From: Tubulanus polymorphus
Taxonomy: Eukaryota > Nemertea > Palaeonemertea > Tubulaniformes > Tubulanidae
Direction: 5' to 3'
Length of the DNA stretch: 64,000 nucleotides
Assembly (NCBI RefSeq): GCF_964204645.1
Contig: NC_134031.1
Span: forward strand, 2,897,001-2,961,000
The position numbers and the translations under genes are program-made. The notes under the pieces are model-generated. The model was given only the letters and a program-made list of their open reading frames with translations. It was not told where the DNA came from and ran no database searches. Below, piece by piece: positions 1 to 9,060 of the stretch; positions within the stretch are counted from its first letter, which is position 1; every line of letters begins with the position of its first letter.

Positions 1-352
1 AATTTCATGAACAAAAAAATGTAACAATACAAAACAATAACGAACGCCATTCGCAGATGATCACGATGACCCTTGAACACGGGCAACGTGCGGGAGAGTT
101 GTGGAATTTTTTCCGACAACGAACGAGAAGTCAAACACAAAGAATAACTTAATTTGTTACACGTACCACAACATTATGATACATATATTTTTAACGAATG
201 TATATTCATTGAAATATTTCTCGAAATGAAAATACCGACTTTCCGGTGGTACAACATGAATAGAGTAATGTTTTTTTTTTTCATGAAGGAATTTCCGACA
301 CAATCACTAACATTTAATTTCATTTTATACGACGAATAGAATATGTAACAAT
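1..352. other. AT-rich sequence without a supported gene
   Basis: Short open frames only, none with splice context or protein-like composition. It lies downstream of the GPCR array, which is transcribed toward the left edge. I see no recognisable element before the inverted-repeat element that starts near 353. Confidence 0.5.
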
Positions 353-582
353 GTTAAGGCTAAAAAAAATTGATACCTTGTTTCTCCGCTCTGCTGAGCT
401 TAAATGTTGACCCGGCCGGCCGCCTATCTACCCTATACATTACTTTTTTTAAAAATCGTGATCAATTTTACCATAACAGACCCGGCCGCTATAGAAATGA
501 ACTGTTTACAAATTTTATAATATTTTACAAAAATGACCCGGCCGCTGTGGAGAAACAAGGTATCATTTTTGTTTAGCCTAAC
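353..582. mobile_element. MITE-like element with about 34-bp terminal inverted repeats
   Basis: The left end (about 353-387) and the right end (about 549-582) are imperfect inverted repeats that share GATACCTTGTTTCTCC and GGCTAAA blocks. The 160-bp interior carries three copies of GACCCGGCCG (near 408, 480 and 534). There is no coding capacity for a transposase. The structure fits a non-autonomous DNA transposon; the superfamily cannot be told and no clear target duplication is visible. Confidence 0.7.
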
Positions 583-641
583 TTTTCATTATTATTTTAG
601 CATCAAGAGTGTAAAGAACGTTTTTAAAATCATATAATTAC

Positions 642-1586
642 TCATGATTCCCGACTTATTGTGCTAGGTCCTTGTTCCTTTCGTAAGCAACAGCCGCACA
701 CGGCGATCAGCTCTCCTCTGAACATCCGTCCGGTAAGACAGTACAGCCAGAAATTGATGGCATAATTTACGTACATCAACATGGCTGAAATAGCGTGGAC
801 CAGAATCGAAATCTGTTCGCCTAATTGTAGCGATACGCTGAACGGAAATGACGTCACAAAGAAAGTAAAATTTGTCATCACGAGCATTAACGTGATGCTG
901 TTGGTGACTGGTTTTTTCGAGGTGTTGTTGACGGCTGATGTCTGGGTTTGTCTGCGAGATTCGGCTCGTTTTAGAAAGTAAATGATGACGGCGTTACAGA
1001 TGAGAAGTACCGCGAATGGCGCTGCACTGGCTATAACTAGATCTATATTCAACCAATACCGGCTCCAGAAAACTGAATAGACTCCTTCACGTTCGCGGCA
1101 GAAGCCATCTTGGGTGGTACGTATTCCATAAAGAATATGCGAGTTGATGGCGAATACTAGAAAAATGACCAATAAAGAAGCGTAGATCATTCGTTTTCGG
1201 GAGCAGATTATTTTAGCGCGCATCGGAGCGACGACCGATACGCATCTTTCGATCGTGATCAAAACCAACATCCAAGGCGAAGCGTGCGCGAAGAAATGAG
1301 TAATAAATGTGTGCGCCACGCACACTATCGAGTTCCCATCACGAAAGTCGAATCTCAAACAATAATAGAAGATGGTCCAATGCCTCGCCAGACCAGTAGT
1401 TAGAAGTCCTGAGTCTGAAACTGATAAACAAATGAACAACCAAGCGTAGCTTTTATAACGAAGCCGTTTACCGCTGAATGTTATGATTATCAACGTATTT
1501 CCAACTAAACCGAATAAAAACACAAACGGCGCCCCATAAACTACGATCATCCTACCAATCTCATCAACTGCAGTTAATCCGTACAT
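642..1586 (-). CDS. Class A peptide-type GPCR, intronless (array copy 1)
   Basis: A 314-aa single-exon seven-transmembrane receptor expected at the plasma membrane. Class A signs are GN in TM1 (FGLVGNTLI), LSVSDSG in TM2, a TM3 Cys that can pair with the ECL2 Cys (DGFCRERE), ERC in place of DRY at the end of TM3, and NFWLYC in TM7 in place of NPxxY, followed by a short Cys-containing tail. The start is an ATG at 1584-1586. The fold and the AKIIC(S)RKR intracellular loop 2 resemble the expanded FMRFamide-receptor-like group of lophotrochozoans; the ligand is unknown. Its closest relatives are the copies at 2120-3076 and 4984-5955 and the pseudogene at 3591-4519. Tandem duplication is clear; peptide binding is inferred from family resemblance only. 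Confidence 0.88.
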   Translation of the reverse strand: MYGLTAVDEIGRMIVVYGAPFVFLFGLVGNTLIIITFSGKRLRYKSYAWLFICLSVSDSGLLTTGLARHWTIFYYCLRFDFRDGNSIVCVAHTFITHFFAHASPWMLVLITIERCVSVVAPMRAKIICSRKRMIYASLLVIFLVFAINSHILYGIRTTQDGFCREREGVYSVFWSRYWLNIDLVIASAAPFAVLLICNAVIIYFLKRAESRRQTQTSAVNNTSKKPVTNSITLMLVMTNFTFFVTSFPFSVSLQLGEQISILVHAISAMLMYVNYAINFWLYCLTGRMFRGELIAVCGCCLRKEQGPSTISRES

Positions 1587-2119
1587 TCTTTGCGCGGTTG
1601 ATATTCGTCGCTGCGTAGATTTTAATCGGACGATAACAAAATTGATATTTCAAATCGAATAAGACTAAGACGAAGGTCCTGCTCTTTCTGATCGTCTGTC
1701 GATGTGACAATCTCGTATAAACTTTCGATGCAATAACACTGTCATTGCCCTTTGACGACGCCCTTTGTGATGATATATCACTCCCATGTCTCCAGTTCAT
1801 GAAGCTTTTTCGAAGTTTGTTTTTGTATATATGAATTTATGATCGTCATCGATGCAATATGATTAATTGATTTACCGTTAAATTCTTGTCAACGAATAAA
1901 CATTGGTCCCAGAAAATCGGGCGGTAATTCTAATCTCCGGTATACATCTGCTGAAAAGTAATCATTTTCACAATTTCCATGTTTTATTCATCGAAGACGA
2001 ATCTCCGAAAGGTCGAGATATCTACGTGTGTTGTTATATTCAACTTTTGTCTATTTCATCGTTGTATCCGAAAAAGCACATAATCATGTGTTTCATTCAT
2101 AATCGTTCGTTGAATTCTG
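1587..2119. promoter_or_regulatory. Upstream region of GPCR copy 1, shared with sister copies
   Basis: The stretch before copy 1 (about 1680-1790) keeps TCTGTCGAT and CGTATAAACTTTC motifs that recur before copy 2 (about 3170-3220) and, decayed, before the pseudogene (about 4590-4640). The duplication unit therefore included 5' flanking DNA, which probably contains the promoter. No TATA box is obvious. The left part is simply the spacer after copy 2. Confidence 0.4.
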
Positions 2120-3076
2120 CTAGTTCTGGGGACTTGTAGTATTGTAAGCAGTGGGCTCCTCCTGATCCTTTCGGTGGCGACAGTCGCAACATGGACGTCT
2201 ACGGCAATCACTGCACAATTCGATCAACTCTTCTCTGAACATTCTTCCGGTGAAACAGTACAGCCAGAAATTGATGGCATAATTTACGTACATCAACATG
2301 GCTGAAATAACGTGGACCAGAATCGAAGCAGGTCTTAGTATTATGACTACGGTAAACGGGAATGACGTAACAAAGAATGTGAAATTCGTCGTCACGAGCA
2401 TTAACGTGATGTTGTTGGTGACGGCTGATGTCTGGGTTTGTCTGCGAGATTCGGCTCGTTTTAGAAAGTAGATGATGACGGCGTTACAGATGAGAAGTAC
2501 CGCGAATGGCGCTGCACTGGCTATTACTAGATGGATGGTCAACCAATACCGGCTCCAGAAATCTAAATAAACCCCTTCACGTTCGCGACAGAAGCCATCT
2601 TGGGTGATACGCATTCCATAAAACATATGCGAGTTGATGGCAAATACTAGAAAAATGACCAATAAAGAAGCGTAGATCATTCGTTTTCGGGAGCAGATTA
2701 TTTTAGCGCGCATCGGAGCGACGACCGATACGCATCTTTCCATCGTGATCAAAACCAACATCCAAGGCGAAGCGTGCGCGAAGAAATGAGCAAGGAATAG
2801 AAACGCCACGCACAATACCGAGTTTCCACCGCGGAAATCGTATTCAGAACGGTAATAGTAGTTGGTCCATCGAACAACTAAATCAATGGATAAAAGTCCT
2901 GAGTCTGAAACTGATAAACAAATGAACAACCAAGCGTAGCTTTTATAACGAAGTCGTTTACCGCTGAATGTTGTGATTATCAACGTATTTCCAACTAAAC
3001 CGAATAATAACACAAACGGCGCTCCATAAACTACGATCATCCTACCAATCTCATCAGCTGCAGTTGAATTGGTCAT
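2120..3076 (-). CDS. Class A peptide-type GPCR, intronless (array copy 2)
   Basis: A 318-aa single-exon receptor beginning MTNSTAADEIG. I chose the ATG at 3074-3076; the frame stays open a little upstream but without an ATG. It has an N-glycosylation site (NST) at the N-terminus, GN in TM1, ERC after TM3, the ECL2 Cys, and NFWLYC in TM7. Its tail is longer and Cys-rich (CSDCRRRPCCDC) than that of copy 1 and could be palmitoylated. ICL3 lacks the NTSKKPV segment present in copies 1 and 5. The sequence is very close to copies 1 and 5, so this is a recent tandem duplicate. Expected in the plasma membrane, coupling to G protein; ligand unknown. Confidence 0.88.
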   Translation of the reverse strand: MTNSTAADEIGRMIVVYGAPFVLLFGLVGNTLIITTFSGKRLRYKSYAWLFICLSVSDSGLLSIDLVVRWTNYYYRSEYDFRGGNSVLCVAFLFLAHFFAHASPWMLVLITMERCVSVVAPMRAKIICSRKRMIYASLLVIFLVFAINSHMFYGMRITQDGFCREREGVYLDFWSRYWLTIHLVIASAAPFAVLLICNAVIIYFLKRAESRRQTQTSAVTNNITLMLVTTNFTFFVTSFPFTVVIILRPASILVHVISAMLMYVNYAINFWLYCFTGRMFREELIELCSDCRRRPCCDCRHRKDQEEPTAYNTTSPQN

Positions 3077-3590
3077 TTTCTCCAAGCGGTTGATATTCGT
3101 ACCTTCGTGGGTGTTTAATACAACACGTTATTCACACTTTTAAAGGTCCTACTTGTTCTGAAGTCACACTCTCGTCTGTCGATTTACTGCAATCCCGTAT
3201 AAACTTTCAATGAAATAATCAAGTTATAGTCTTTCGATGACATAGTATTCCCAGTCCTCCATTTGAAAATGAATTTTCACTTTTAATTTTGTATATATCT
3301 GTACGTTTTCAAATATATCTGACTTTATTTTAGTTCTTAGTTCAATAGTATTCCCAGTCCTCCATTTGATATAATGAATTTTCAAGAATTTTTTTTATAG
3401 AGTTTTTGATCGTTAATGTAACAACATGAAACTAATTTTCATTTTGTACATCTTAACCTATTCGAATATAACCGAATTTTATTTAGTTTATAGCTCACCA
3501 TGTTTACGAAAAATAAGACATTTAATCAAGTGTTTTTACATAATGTTTTAAAATCGTAGATTGGATTTTACTAGTTCTGAAATCACGACA
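3077..3590. other. GPCR spacer with a duplicated flanking motif
   Basis: No gene. The sequence AGTATTCCCAGTCCTCCATT occurs at about 3244 and again at about 3347, and a diverged form lies near 4668 upstream of the pseudogene. This records a small local duplication within the upstream region of copy 2. Confidence 0.5.
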
Positions 3591-4519
3591 TTATAAACAG
3601 TGGTCTCCTCCCGCTCCTTTCAGTGGCAACAGTCGCAACATGGGCGTCTGACGTGCACGGCCGCGCAATTCGATCAACTCTTCTCTGAACTTCCGTCCGG
3701 AAAGACAGTACAGCCAGAAATTGATGGCATAATTTACGTACACCAACATTGCTAAAATAGCGTAGACCAGAATCGGAACCTGTACACTTAATTGTAGACC
3801 CACAGTAAACAGGACGACGTGACGAAGAACATGAAATTTGTCGTCACAAGCATTAATGTAATGCTGTTGGTGACTAGTTTTCTGGATGTGCTTGTGACGG
3901 CTGATGTCTCTGTTTGTCTGTGAGACTCGGCTCGTTTTAGAAAGTAAATGATGGCGGTGTTACAGATGAGAAGCACCGCGAATGGCGCTGCACTGGCTAT
4001 AACTAGATCTATATTCAACCAATACCGGGTACAGAAAACGGAATAGCCGCTTTGCGTAACACGTATATAAATATATGTGAGTTGATGGCAAATACTAGAA
4101 AAATGACCAATAAAGAAGCGTAGATCATTCGTTTTCGGGAACAGATTATTTTAGCGCGCATCGGAGCGACGACCGATACGCATCTTTCGATCGTGATCAA
4201 AACCAGCATCCAGGGTGAAGCGTGCGCGAGACCAAAAAAATGTGAGCTCCACGCACACTATCGAGTTCTCGCCGCGAAAATCGTATTTCCAACGATGATA
4301 GAATGCGGCCCATCGAGCAACTAGATCAGTAGATAAAATTCCTGAGTTTTAAACTGATAAACAAATGAACAACCAAGCGTAGCTTTTATAACGAAGTCGT
4401 TTACCGCTGAATGTTACGATTATCAACGTATTTCCAACTAAACCGAATAATAACACAAACGGTGCCCCATAAACTACGACCATTATCCCTATTTCATCAA
4501 CTGCATTTAATTCGGACAT
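3591..4519 (-). pseudogene. GPCR pseudogene (array copy 3)
   Basis: Homologous over its whole length to copies 1, 2 and 5 but broken. The N-terminus (MSELNAVDEIG, ATG at 4517-4519) runs through TM1-TM2 and hits a TAA near 4350, where sisters have a serine codon in VSDSG. TM2-TM3 around 4230-4260 carries small deletions that shift the frame. ECL2 (about 4030-4080) has lost several codons including the Cys-containing DGFCRERE segment. A further shift lies near 3800 at TM6. Three separate open pieces remain (about 3591-3803, 3788-4018, 4015-4209). The several independent lesions make a recently inactivated pseudogene far more likely than sequencing error. Confidence 0.9.
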
Positions 4520-4983
4520 TTTACTTCTAGCGGTTTGATATTCGTGGATTAATGAGTGTTTAATACGACACGTCATTCACTGATGTCTCACTCGTGTCTG
4601 CCGATTCCCGCAATCCCATGTAAACAGTTGCTGAAATAATAACTTCATAGTTATTCGATGACGGCCTCTATTCCCAGTCCCCCATTTGATAATGAATATT
4701 CAAGTTTTTTTGTAGAGTTATAATAGCTAGTGTAGCAACCTAAAAATAATTCATTGATCGTAAAATTGTTGTCAACGTGATTGGTCCCATAGAAAAGCAG
4801 GAATTCTAAGTTCCGGTACGAAACATAATTTGTTTCACAAATCATTCATCATTAATCGACGTTCATTCTCCGGATCGAGAAATAAAATATATCATAGTTT
4901 ATACGATTCTTACGGATGAAAATATACCGGATATTGATGTAGTCTGTCCGAAAAAGGCATAGATCACGTGTGTTAAGGATGTT
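4520..4983. other. Spacer between GPCR pseudogene and copy 5
   Basis: No coding sequence. Contains the decayed upstream module of the pseudogene (about 4585-4700) and AT-rich DNA. Confidence 0.5.
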
Positions 4984-5955
4984 TTAGAATCGTACGGAGG
5001 ATTCTCCTAGTTCTAGACTTGTAGTATTGTAAGCAGACGGTCCCCGATCTTTTTGGAAGCAACAGCCGCATAAAACGATCAGCTCTTCTCTGAACATTTT
5101 TCCGGTGAAACAGTACAGCCAGAAATTGATTGCGTAATTCACGTACATTAACATGGCTAGAATAGCGTGGACCAGAATCGGAACCTCTTCATCATCTAGT
5201 TGCAGGCACACGCTGAACGGAAATGACGTCACGAAGAAAATGAAATTCGTCGTCACGAGCATTAACGTGATGCTGTTGGTGACTGGTTTTTTCGAGGTGT
5301 TGTTGACGGCTGATGTCTCTGTTTGTCTGAGAGACTCGGCTCGTTTTAGAAAGTAAATGATGACGGCGTTACAGATGAGAAGTACCGCGAATGGCGCTGC
5401 ACTGGCTATAACTAGATCTATATTCAACCAATACCGGGTCCAGAAAACTGAATAGACTCCTTCACGTTCGTGGCAGAAGCCATCTTGGGTGATACGTATT
5501 CCATAAAACATATGCGAGTTGACGGCAAATACTAGAAAAATGACCAATGAAGAAGCGTAGATCATTCGTTTTCGGGAGCAGATTATTTTAGCGCGCATCG
5601 GAGCGACGACCGATACGCATCTTTCCATCGTGATCAAAACCAGCATCCAGGGTGAAGCGTGCGCGAAGAAATGAGTAAGGAATGTGTGCGCCACGCACAC
5701 TATCGAGTTCTCGCCGCGAAATTCGTAGTTCAAACGATAATAGAAAAAGGTCCATCGCCTCACAAGACTGGTGGCCATAAATCCCGAGTCAGAAACTGAT
5801 AAACAAATGAACAACCAAGCGTAGCTTTTATAACGAAGTCGTTTACCGCTGAATGTTATGATTATCAACGTATTTCCAACTAAACCGAATAAAAACACAA
5901 ACGGCGCCCCATAAACTACGACCATTATCCCTATTTCTTCGGTTGAGTTTTTCAT
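4984..5955 (-). CDS. Class A peptide-type GPCR, intronless (array copy 5)
   Basis: A 323-aa single-exon receptor beginning MKNSTEEIG (ATG 5953-5955), with an N-glycosylation site directly at the N-terminus. Seven hydrophobic segments, GN in TM1, VSDSG in TM2, ERC after TM3, the ECL2 Cys (DGFCHERE), NNTSKKPVTNS in ICL3, and NFWLYC in TM7. The C-terminal tail has a CGCCF cysteine cluster and then Ser/Thr residues. Nearly identical to copy 1 across TM3-TM7 and part of the recent subgroup. Function is inferred: plasma-membrane receptor for a small peptide or similar ligand, signalling through G proteins. Confidence 0.88.
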   Translation of the reverse strand: MKNSTEEIGIMVVVYGAPFVFLFGLVGNTLIIITFSGKRLRYKSYAWLFICLSVSDSGFMATSLVRRWTFFYYRLNYEFRGENSIVCVAHTFLTHFFAHASPWMLVLITMERCVSVVAPMRAKIICSRKRMIYASSLVIFLVFAVNSHMFYGIRITQDGFCHEREGVYSVFWTRYWLNIDLVIASAAPFAVLLICNAVIIYFLKRAESLRQTETSAVNNTSKKPVTNSITLMLVTTNFIFFVTSFPFSVCLQLDDEEVPILVHAILAMLMYVNYAINFWLYCFTGKMFREELIVLCGCCFQKDRGPSAYNTTSLELGESSVRF

Positions 5956-6727
5956 TTCGAGTATTTCCAGGACTAAATCTGACTCTTAAGGTGTTCAATT
6001 CAATGAATTTTTAGTCTATTACGTCGATAGATATTTCCAAGCCGTTCACTGAATATCAAACTCCGCACTTTTCCCGTTTTTTTTTCGTTGATTATTATCA
6101 CGAGTCGCACTCTCGTTTCAGCTGTGGTCTCATCGAACAATATGACAACTCATCGCCGGAAAGCTCGGTTAAAAGCGCCGATGAAAATGTTTTTTTCTGA
6201 TGCGCTTTCATTTGATAAACAAAGTAAAAACTCTCTCTTCTTGGTAACAACTTCTGATGACGCATTTTCAGTTTTTGCCAAAATCATATTCTATATGATT
6301 CGTTTTACAAATTGATTCATCGTCAAATCGTTTTTATCGCGAGCAAACAAGCGAATTATGAATACACGAATATTTGATTTGCGATGAAAATTGTTTTCAT
6401 AAATAACTAAATCACCGCATTCGTTATTCCCCTTTGACGAATCTCCGCAACAAAGATAAACAAAAAAATGAAACATTATTTTGATATTATGATTGAACGT
6501 CTAACGTGTTATTGTCGATGATAACAAATACAAAGGAGCAAAAATGGAGTAAAATGAGAGAAAATGATAAACGACTATAATAATAGACTCACGGAGCGGT
6601 GCATATATGGTAATCCGAGAGATTGGACTGAAAAATATGATGTAAAAGTACCGTAAACATTGACCAGTCCTTATGACAAGGCGATTGAACAATTAGTTAC
6701 AACTATTTAGAATTACTGATTATAATT
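5956..6727. other. Intergenic spacer between GPCR subgroups
   Basis: This is AT-rich DNA separating the recent GPCR subgroup from the older pair. Open frames here are short and lack protein-like composition. I see no gene. Confidence 0.5.
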
Positions 6728-6924
6728 GAATAGAGAATCCCACGGACTGAAATGATGAAAGATGAATTCCAAAACGTTTCCTCATAGCTAATAATTTATT
6801 GATTCGACGTTTCCACTATAACCTATAATTCATCTTCAGAAATAAATTCTTATTCATTAATTAATAGTTTAAAGGAATATTTTCGGACTTCATCTTTCTC
6901 GTTAAAAGCGCGGATTCTCTATTT
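6728..6924. mobile_element. Small inverted-repeat element, AATAGAGAATCC family, copy 1
   Basis: Bounded by AATAGAGAATCC (about 6729) and its inverted form GGATTCTCTATT (about 6912-6923). The interior shares GTTTCCT..AGCTAATA..TTCGAC order with a second copy at 8785-8923. There is no coding capacity. It fits a short non-autonomous DNA element. Confidence 0.6.
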
Positions 6925-6985
6925 CTCGCCACAGCACGGACATACTGTTTCTTCAATGGTTACTGATTATAATCGTTTACAGATT

Positions 6986-7987
6986 TCACTTCTGCTCGTC
7001 TATGTCCTCCATGGGGCAGCACACATTATTCAGTTCCTTGCGGAATTTCCGCCCCGTTAAACAATACAGCCAGAAATTTACGGCATAATTTGAAACCGCC
7101 AACAACGTCAAAAACGAGTCCGCGATGACGTCATCGGTAACGGGTAGAAGCAGATAGATAGCCAACGGAAATGACGTCACGAGAAACACGAAATTTGTCG
7201 TCAGCAACATTCGCGTAATGCTGGTCAGTTGCTGCTTCCGGTTATCAGTCGCGCTCGCGGCCATCTTAGATTGGCTGCTTTGTGAACGGCGAATGAAGAT
7301 TATAATGACAATATTGCAGACGAACAGCGCCAGAAATGGGACAATGGAGGCGATAGCGAGGTCAACGTGTACCCAATAGTTATACCAGAAATTCTCGTAC
7401 GATTCGTCCCGTTCCCGACATCGGTACGTTATTCGCAGGCCGTAAAGAATATGCGAGTTAGCCAATAGAATTAGGCCGATGGTCAGCAGAGAAGCGTAGA
7501 TCATTCGTTTTCGGGAACAGATTATTTTAGCGCGCATCGGAGCGACGACCGATACGCATCTTTCGAACGTGATCAGAATCAACATCCAAGGCGACAGTTG
7601 CGAGAAAACGCTGGTCAAATACGAATATAAAGCGCAGATGAACCAATGTTCTACTAGGAAATCGTAGCGATAGTCGTAGAAATAGATCACCCATCTTCTG
7701 AGGAGTCCCGTACAGAGATATCCCGAATCGCTGACCGCTAAACAGGTGAACAACCACGAGTAGGATGTATTACGTAAACCCTTACGGTTGAAGACGACAA
7801 TCGTTAAAGTATTCCCGATTACTCCCAGTATGATGACGAACGGCGCTCCGTAAATAATTATTTGATGTGAAATGATTTCGCGTAGGGTTCCATTCACGCT
7901 CATCGGTGGACCCGTGACGATGTTCTCCCTTTCAAAATCACCCGATGTTTGGGATTCCGAGAGGGTTGTATCGTTTCCGCTTTGCAT
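6986..7987 (-). CDS. Class A peptide-type GPCR (array copy 6, older subgroup)
   Basis: A 333-aa receptor with an uninterrupted coding exon; ATG at 7985-7987. The 40-residue N-terminus has N-glycosylation sites (NDT, NGT). It has GN in TM1, LAVSDSGYL in TM2, a Cys at the start of TM3, ERC after TM3, a paired ECL2 Cys (YRCRERD), and NFWLYC in TM7. It is closer to the 9061 gene than to the left-hand copies (both have LRNTSYSWLFTCLAVSDSGYL order) but shares the invariant post-TM3 block with all of them. A splice acceptor lies 13 bases upstream of the ATG and a strong donor at 8233, so the gene probably has a non-coding first exon. Ligand unknown. Confidence 0.88.
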   Translation of the reverse strand: MQSGNDTTLSESQTSGDFERENIVTGPPMSVNGTLREIISHQIIIYGAPFVIILGVIGNTLTIVVFNRKGLRNTSYSWLFTCLAVSDSGYLCTGLLRRWVIYFYDYRYDFLVEHWFICALYSYLTSVFSQLSPWMLILITFERCVSVVAPMRAKIICSRKRMIYASLLTIGLILLANSHILYGLRITYRCRERDESYENFWYNYWVHVDLAIASIVPFLALFVCNIVIIIFIRRSQSSQSKMAASATDNRKQQLTSITRMLLTTNFVFLVTSFPLAIYLLLPVTDDVIADSFLTLLAVSNYAVNFWLYCLTGRKFRKELNNVCCPMEDIDEQK

Positions 7988-8000
7988 CTTGTGTATTCGC

Positions 8001-8232
8001 CTATACGTGAAATAAAGATATCAAATCAGTATACAATACTCAATTTCTCTCCCTCAATCTATGGAAACATGTCAGAATAAGATCCATTTCTCCTGGGTAC
8101 AGCGTCACAAAAATGATTCAAGCCTAAATCGATTCAAGACGATCTGAATTGATAAAGATATTTGATCGTATTAAGAATCAATCCTCTTGTGAAACTGAAC
8201 CCTGAAGTAAACGGCTGCATTATCGAACTTAC
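8001..8232 (-). other. Probable 5'-UTR intron of GPCR copy 6
   Basis: On the minus strand the sequence CAG|GTAAGT is at the 8233/8232 boundary and TATAG|G at the 8001/8000 boundary, a good donor-acceptor pair 232 bases apart, just upstream of the start codon. The first exon would lie above 8233. This is read from splice consensus only. Confidence 0.5.
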
Positions 8233-8300
8233 CTGTATTGTCAGTGTTTTCCTGATTTTTGTTACTGTTTATCGTGGACTATCAACAACTGATCAACGCC

Positions 8301-8784
8301 TCTTGAACGTTTCATTCTTTTATACTATTTCCCATGTTTAACGCGACTCTCAAACGATAGATTCTAATTCATTTACTCGGTATAAAACGATTAAGTTTCG
8401 ATTGGTTACGAGCATCTTATTACACTATCAATTTAATCATAACTGAAAATGATGACGATTGTTTCCGATGTAGTTCGTTTTCGGTGATTTAGAATAATAA
8501 ATTACCCGACTATAAGTTATTACTTCACAATAATATTTCATTCAATCCCTACATTTGCTATTTGCTTTCGTCGTGCATTATTCACGGTTGGTTTTTTTTA
8601 ACCAAAGACAATCATTTCATTGTATCTCTAACTGCGTCTAATGTAATACAAATTAAGATAAACAACCGCTCTTGATACGGATGGGTATATATGAACGTTT
8701 AAAAGATGTTAAAAAGCGTTTTTTTCAAATACAAAATTATTGCAACCATTAGTAAAACACTCAGTCCGTGCTGCGATGATAATA
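8301..8784. other. AT-rich spacer, no gene seen
   Basis: Upstream of GPCR copy 6 and downstream of the next GPCR. Probably contains the copy 6 promoter. I recognise no specific site. Confidence 0.4.
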
Positions 8785-8923
8785 TAGAGAATCCCACACC
8801 ATAATTAAAAGGATAAAGTCCGAAATGTTTCCTTTGAGCTAATAGTTTTTTCATTTCGACCACATATCTCCTAATAATCATCTCCAGGAATACTGACTTT
8901 ATTTTCATCTGGGATTCTCTATT
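8785..8923. mobile_element. Small inverted-repeat element, AATAGAGAATCC family, copy 2
   Basis: TAGAGAATCCCAC at about 8785 and GGGATTCTCTATT at 8911-8923 are inverted ends. The inner TTTCCT..GAGCTAATAG..CATTTCGAC matches the copy at 6728-6924, with about 60 bases fewer. A shorter sibling of the same family. Confidence 0.6.
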
Positions 8924-9060
8924 GACATATGTAATTATGTAAGTATTTTTAGAACAAATTTTAGAATGAGCATAATAATCTAGAATGGTTACACTACAAC
9001 AACGTTTATCGATGTTTGAGATTGGAAAATATTTCGACGCATCGAGTCGCCTGAACGGAT

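Noticed and set aside
781-981. Plus-strand frames inside the GPCR genes (also 5153-5356)
   Set aside because: They are antisense shadows of the receptor coding sequence, repeated because the receptors are repeated.
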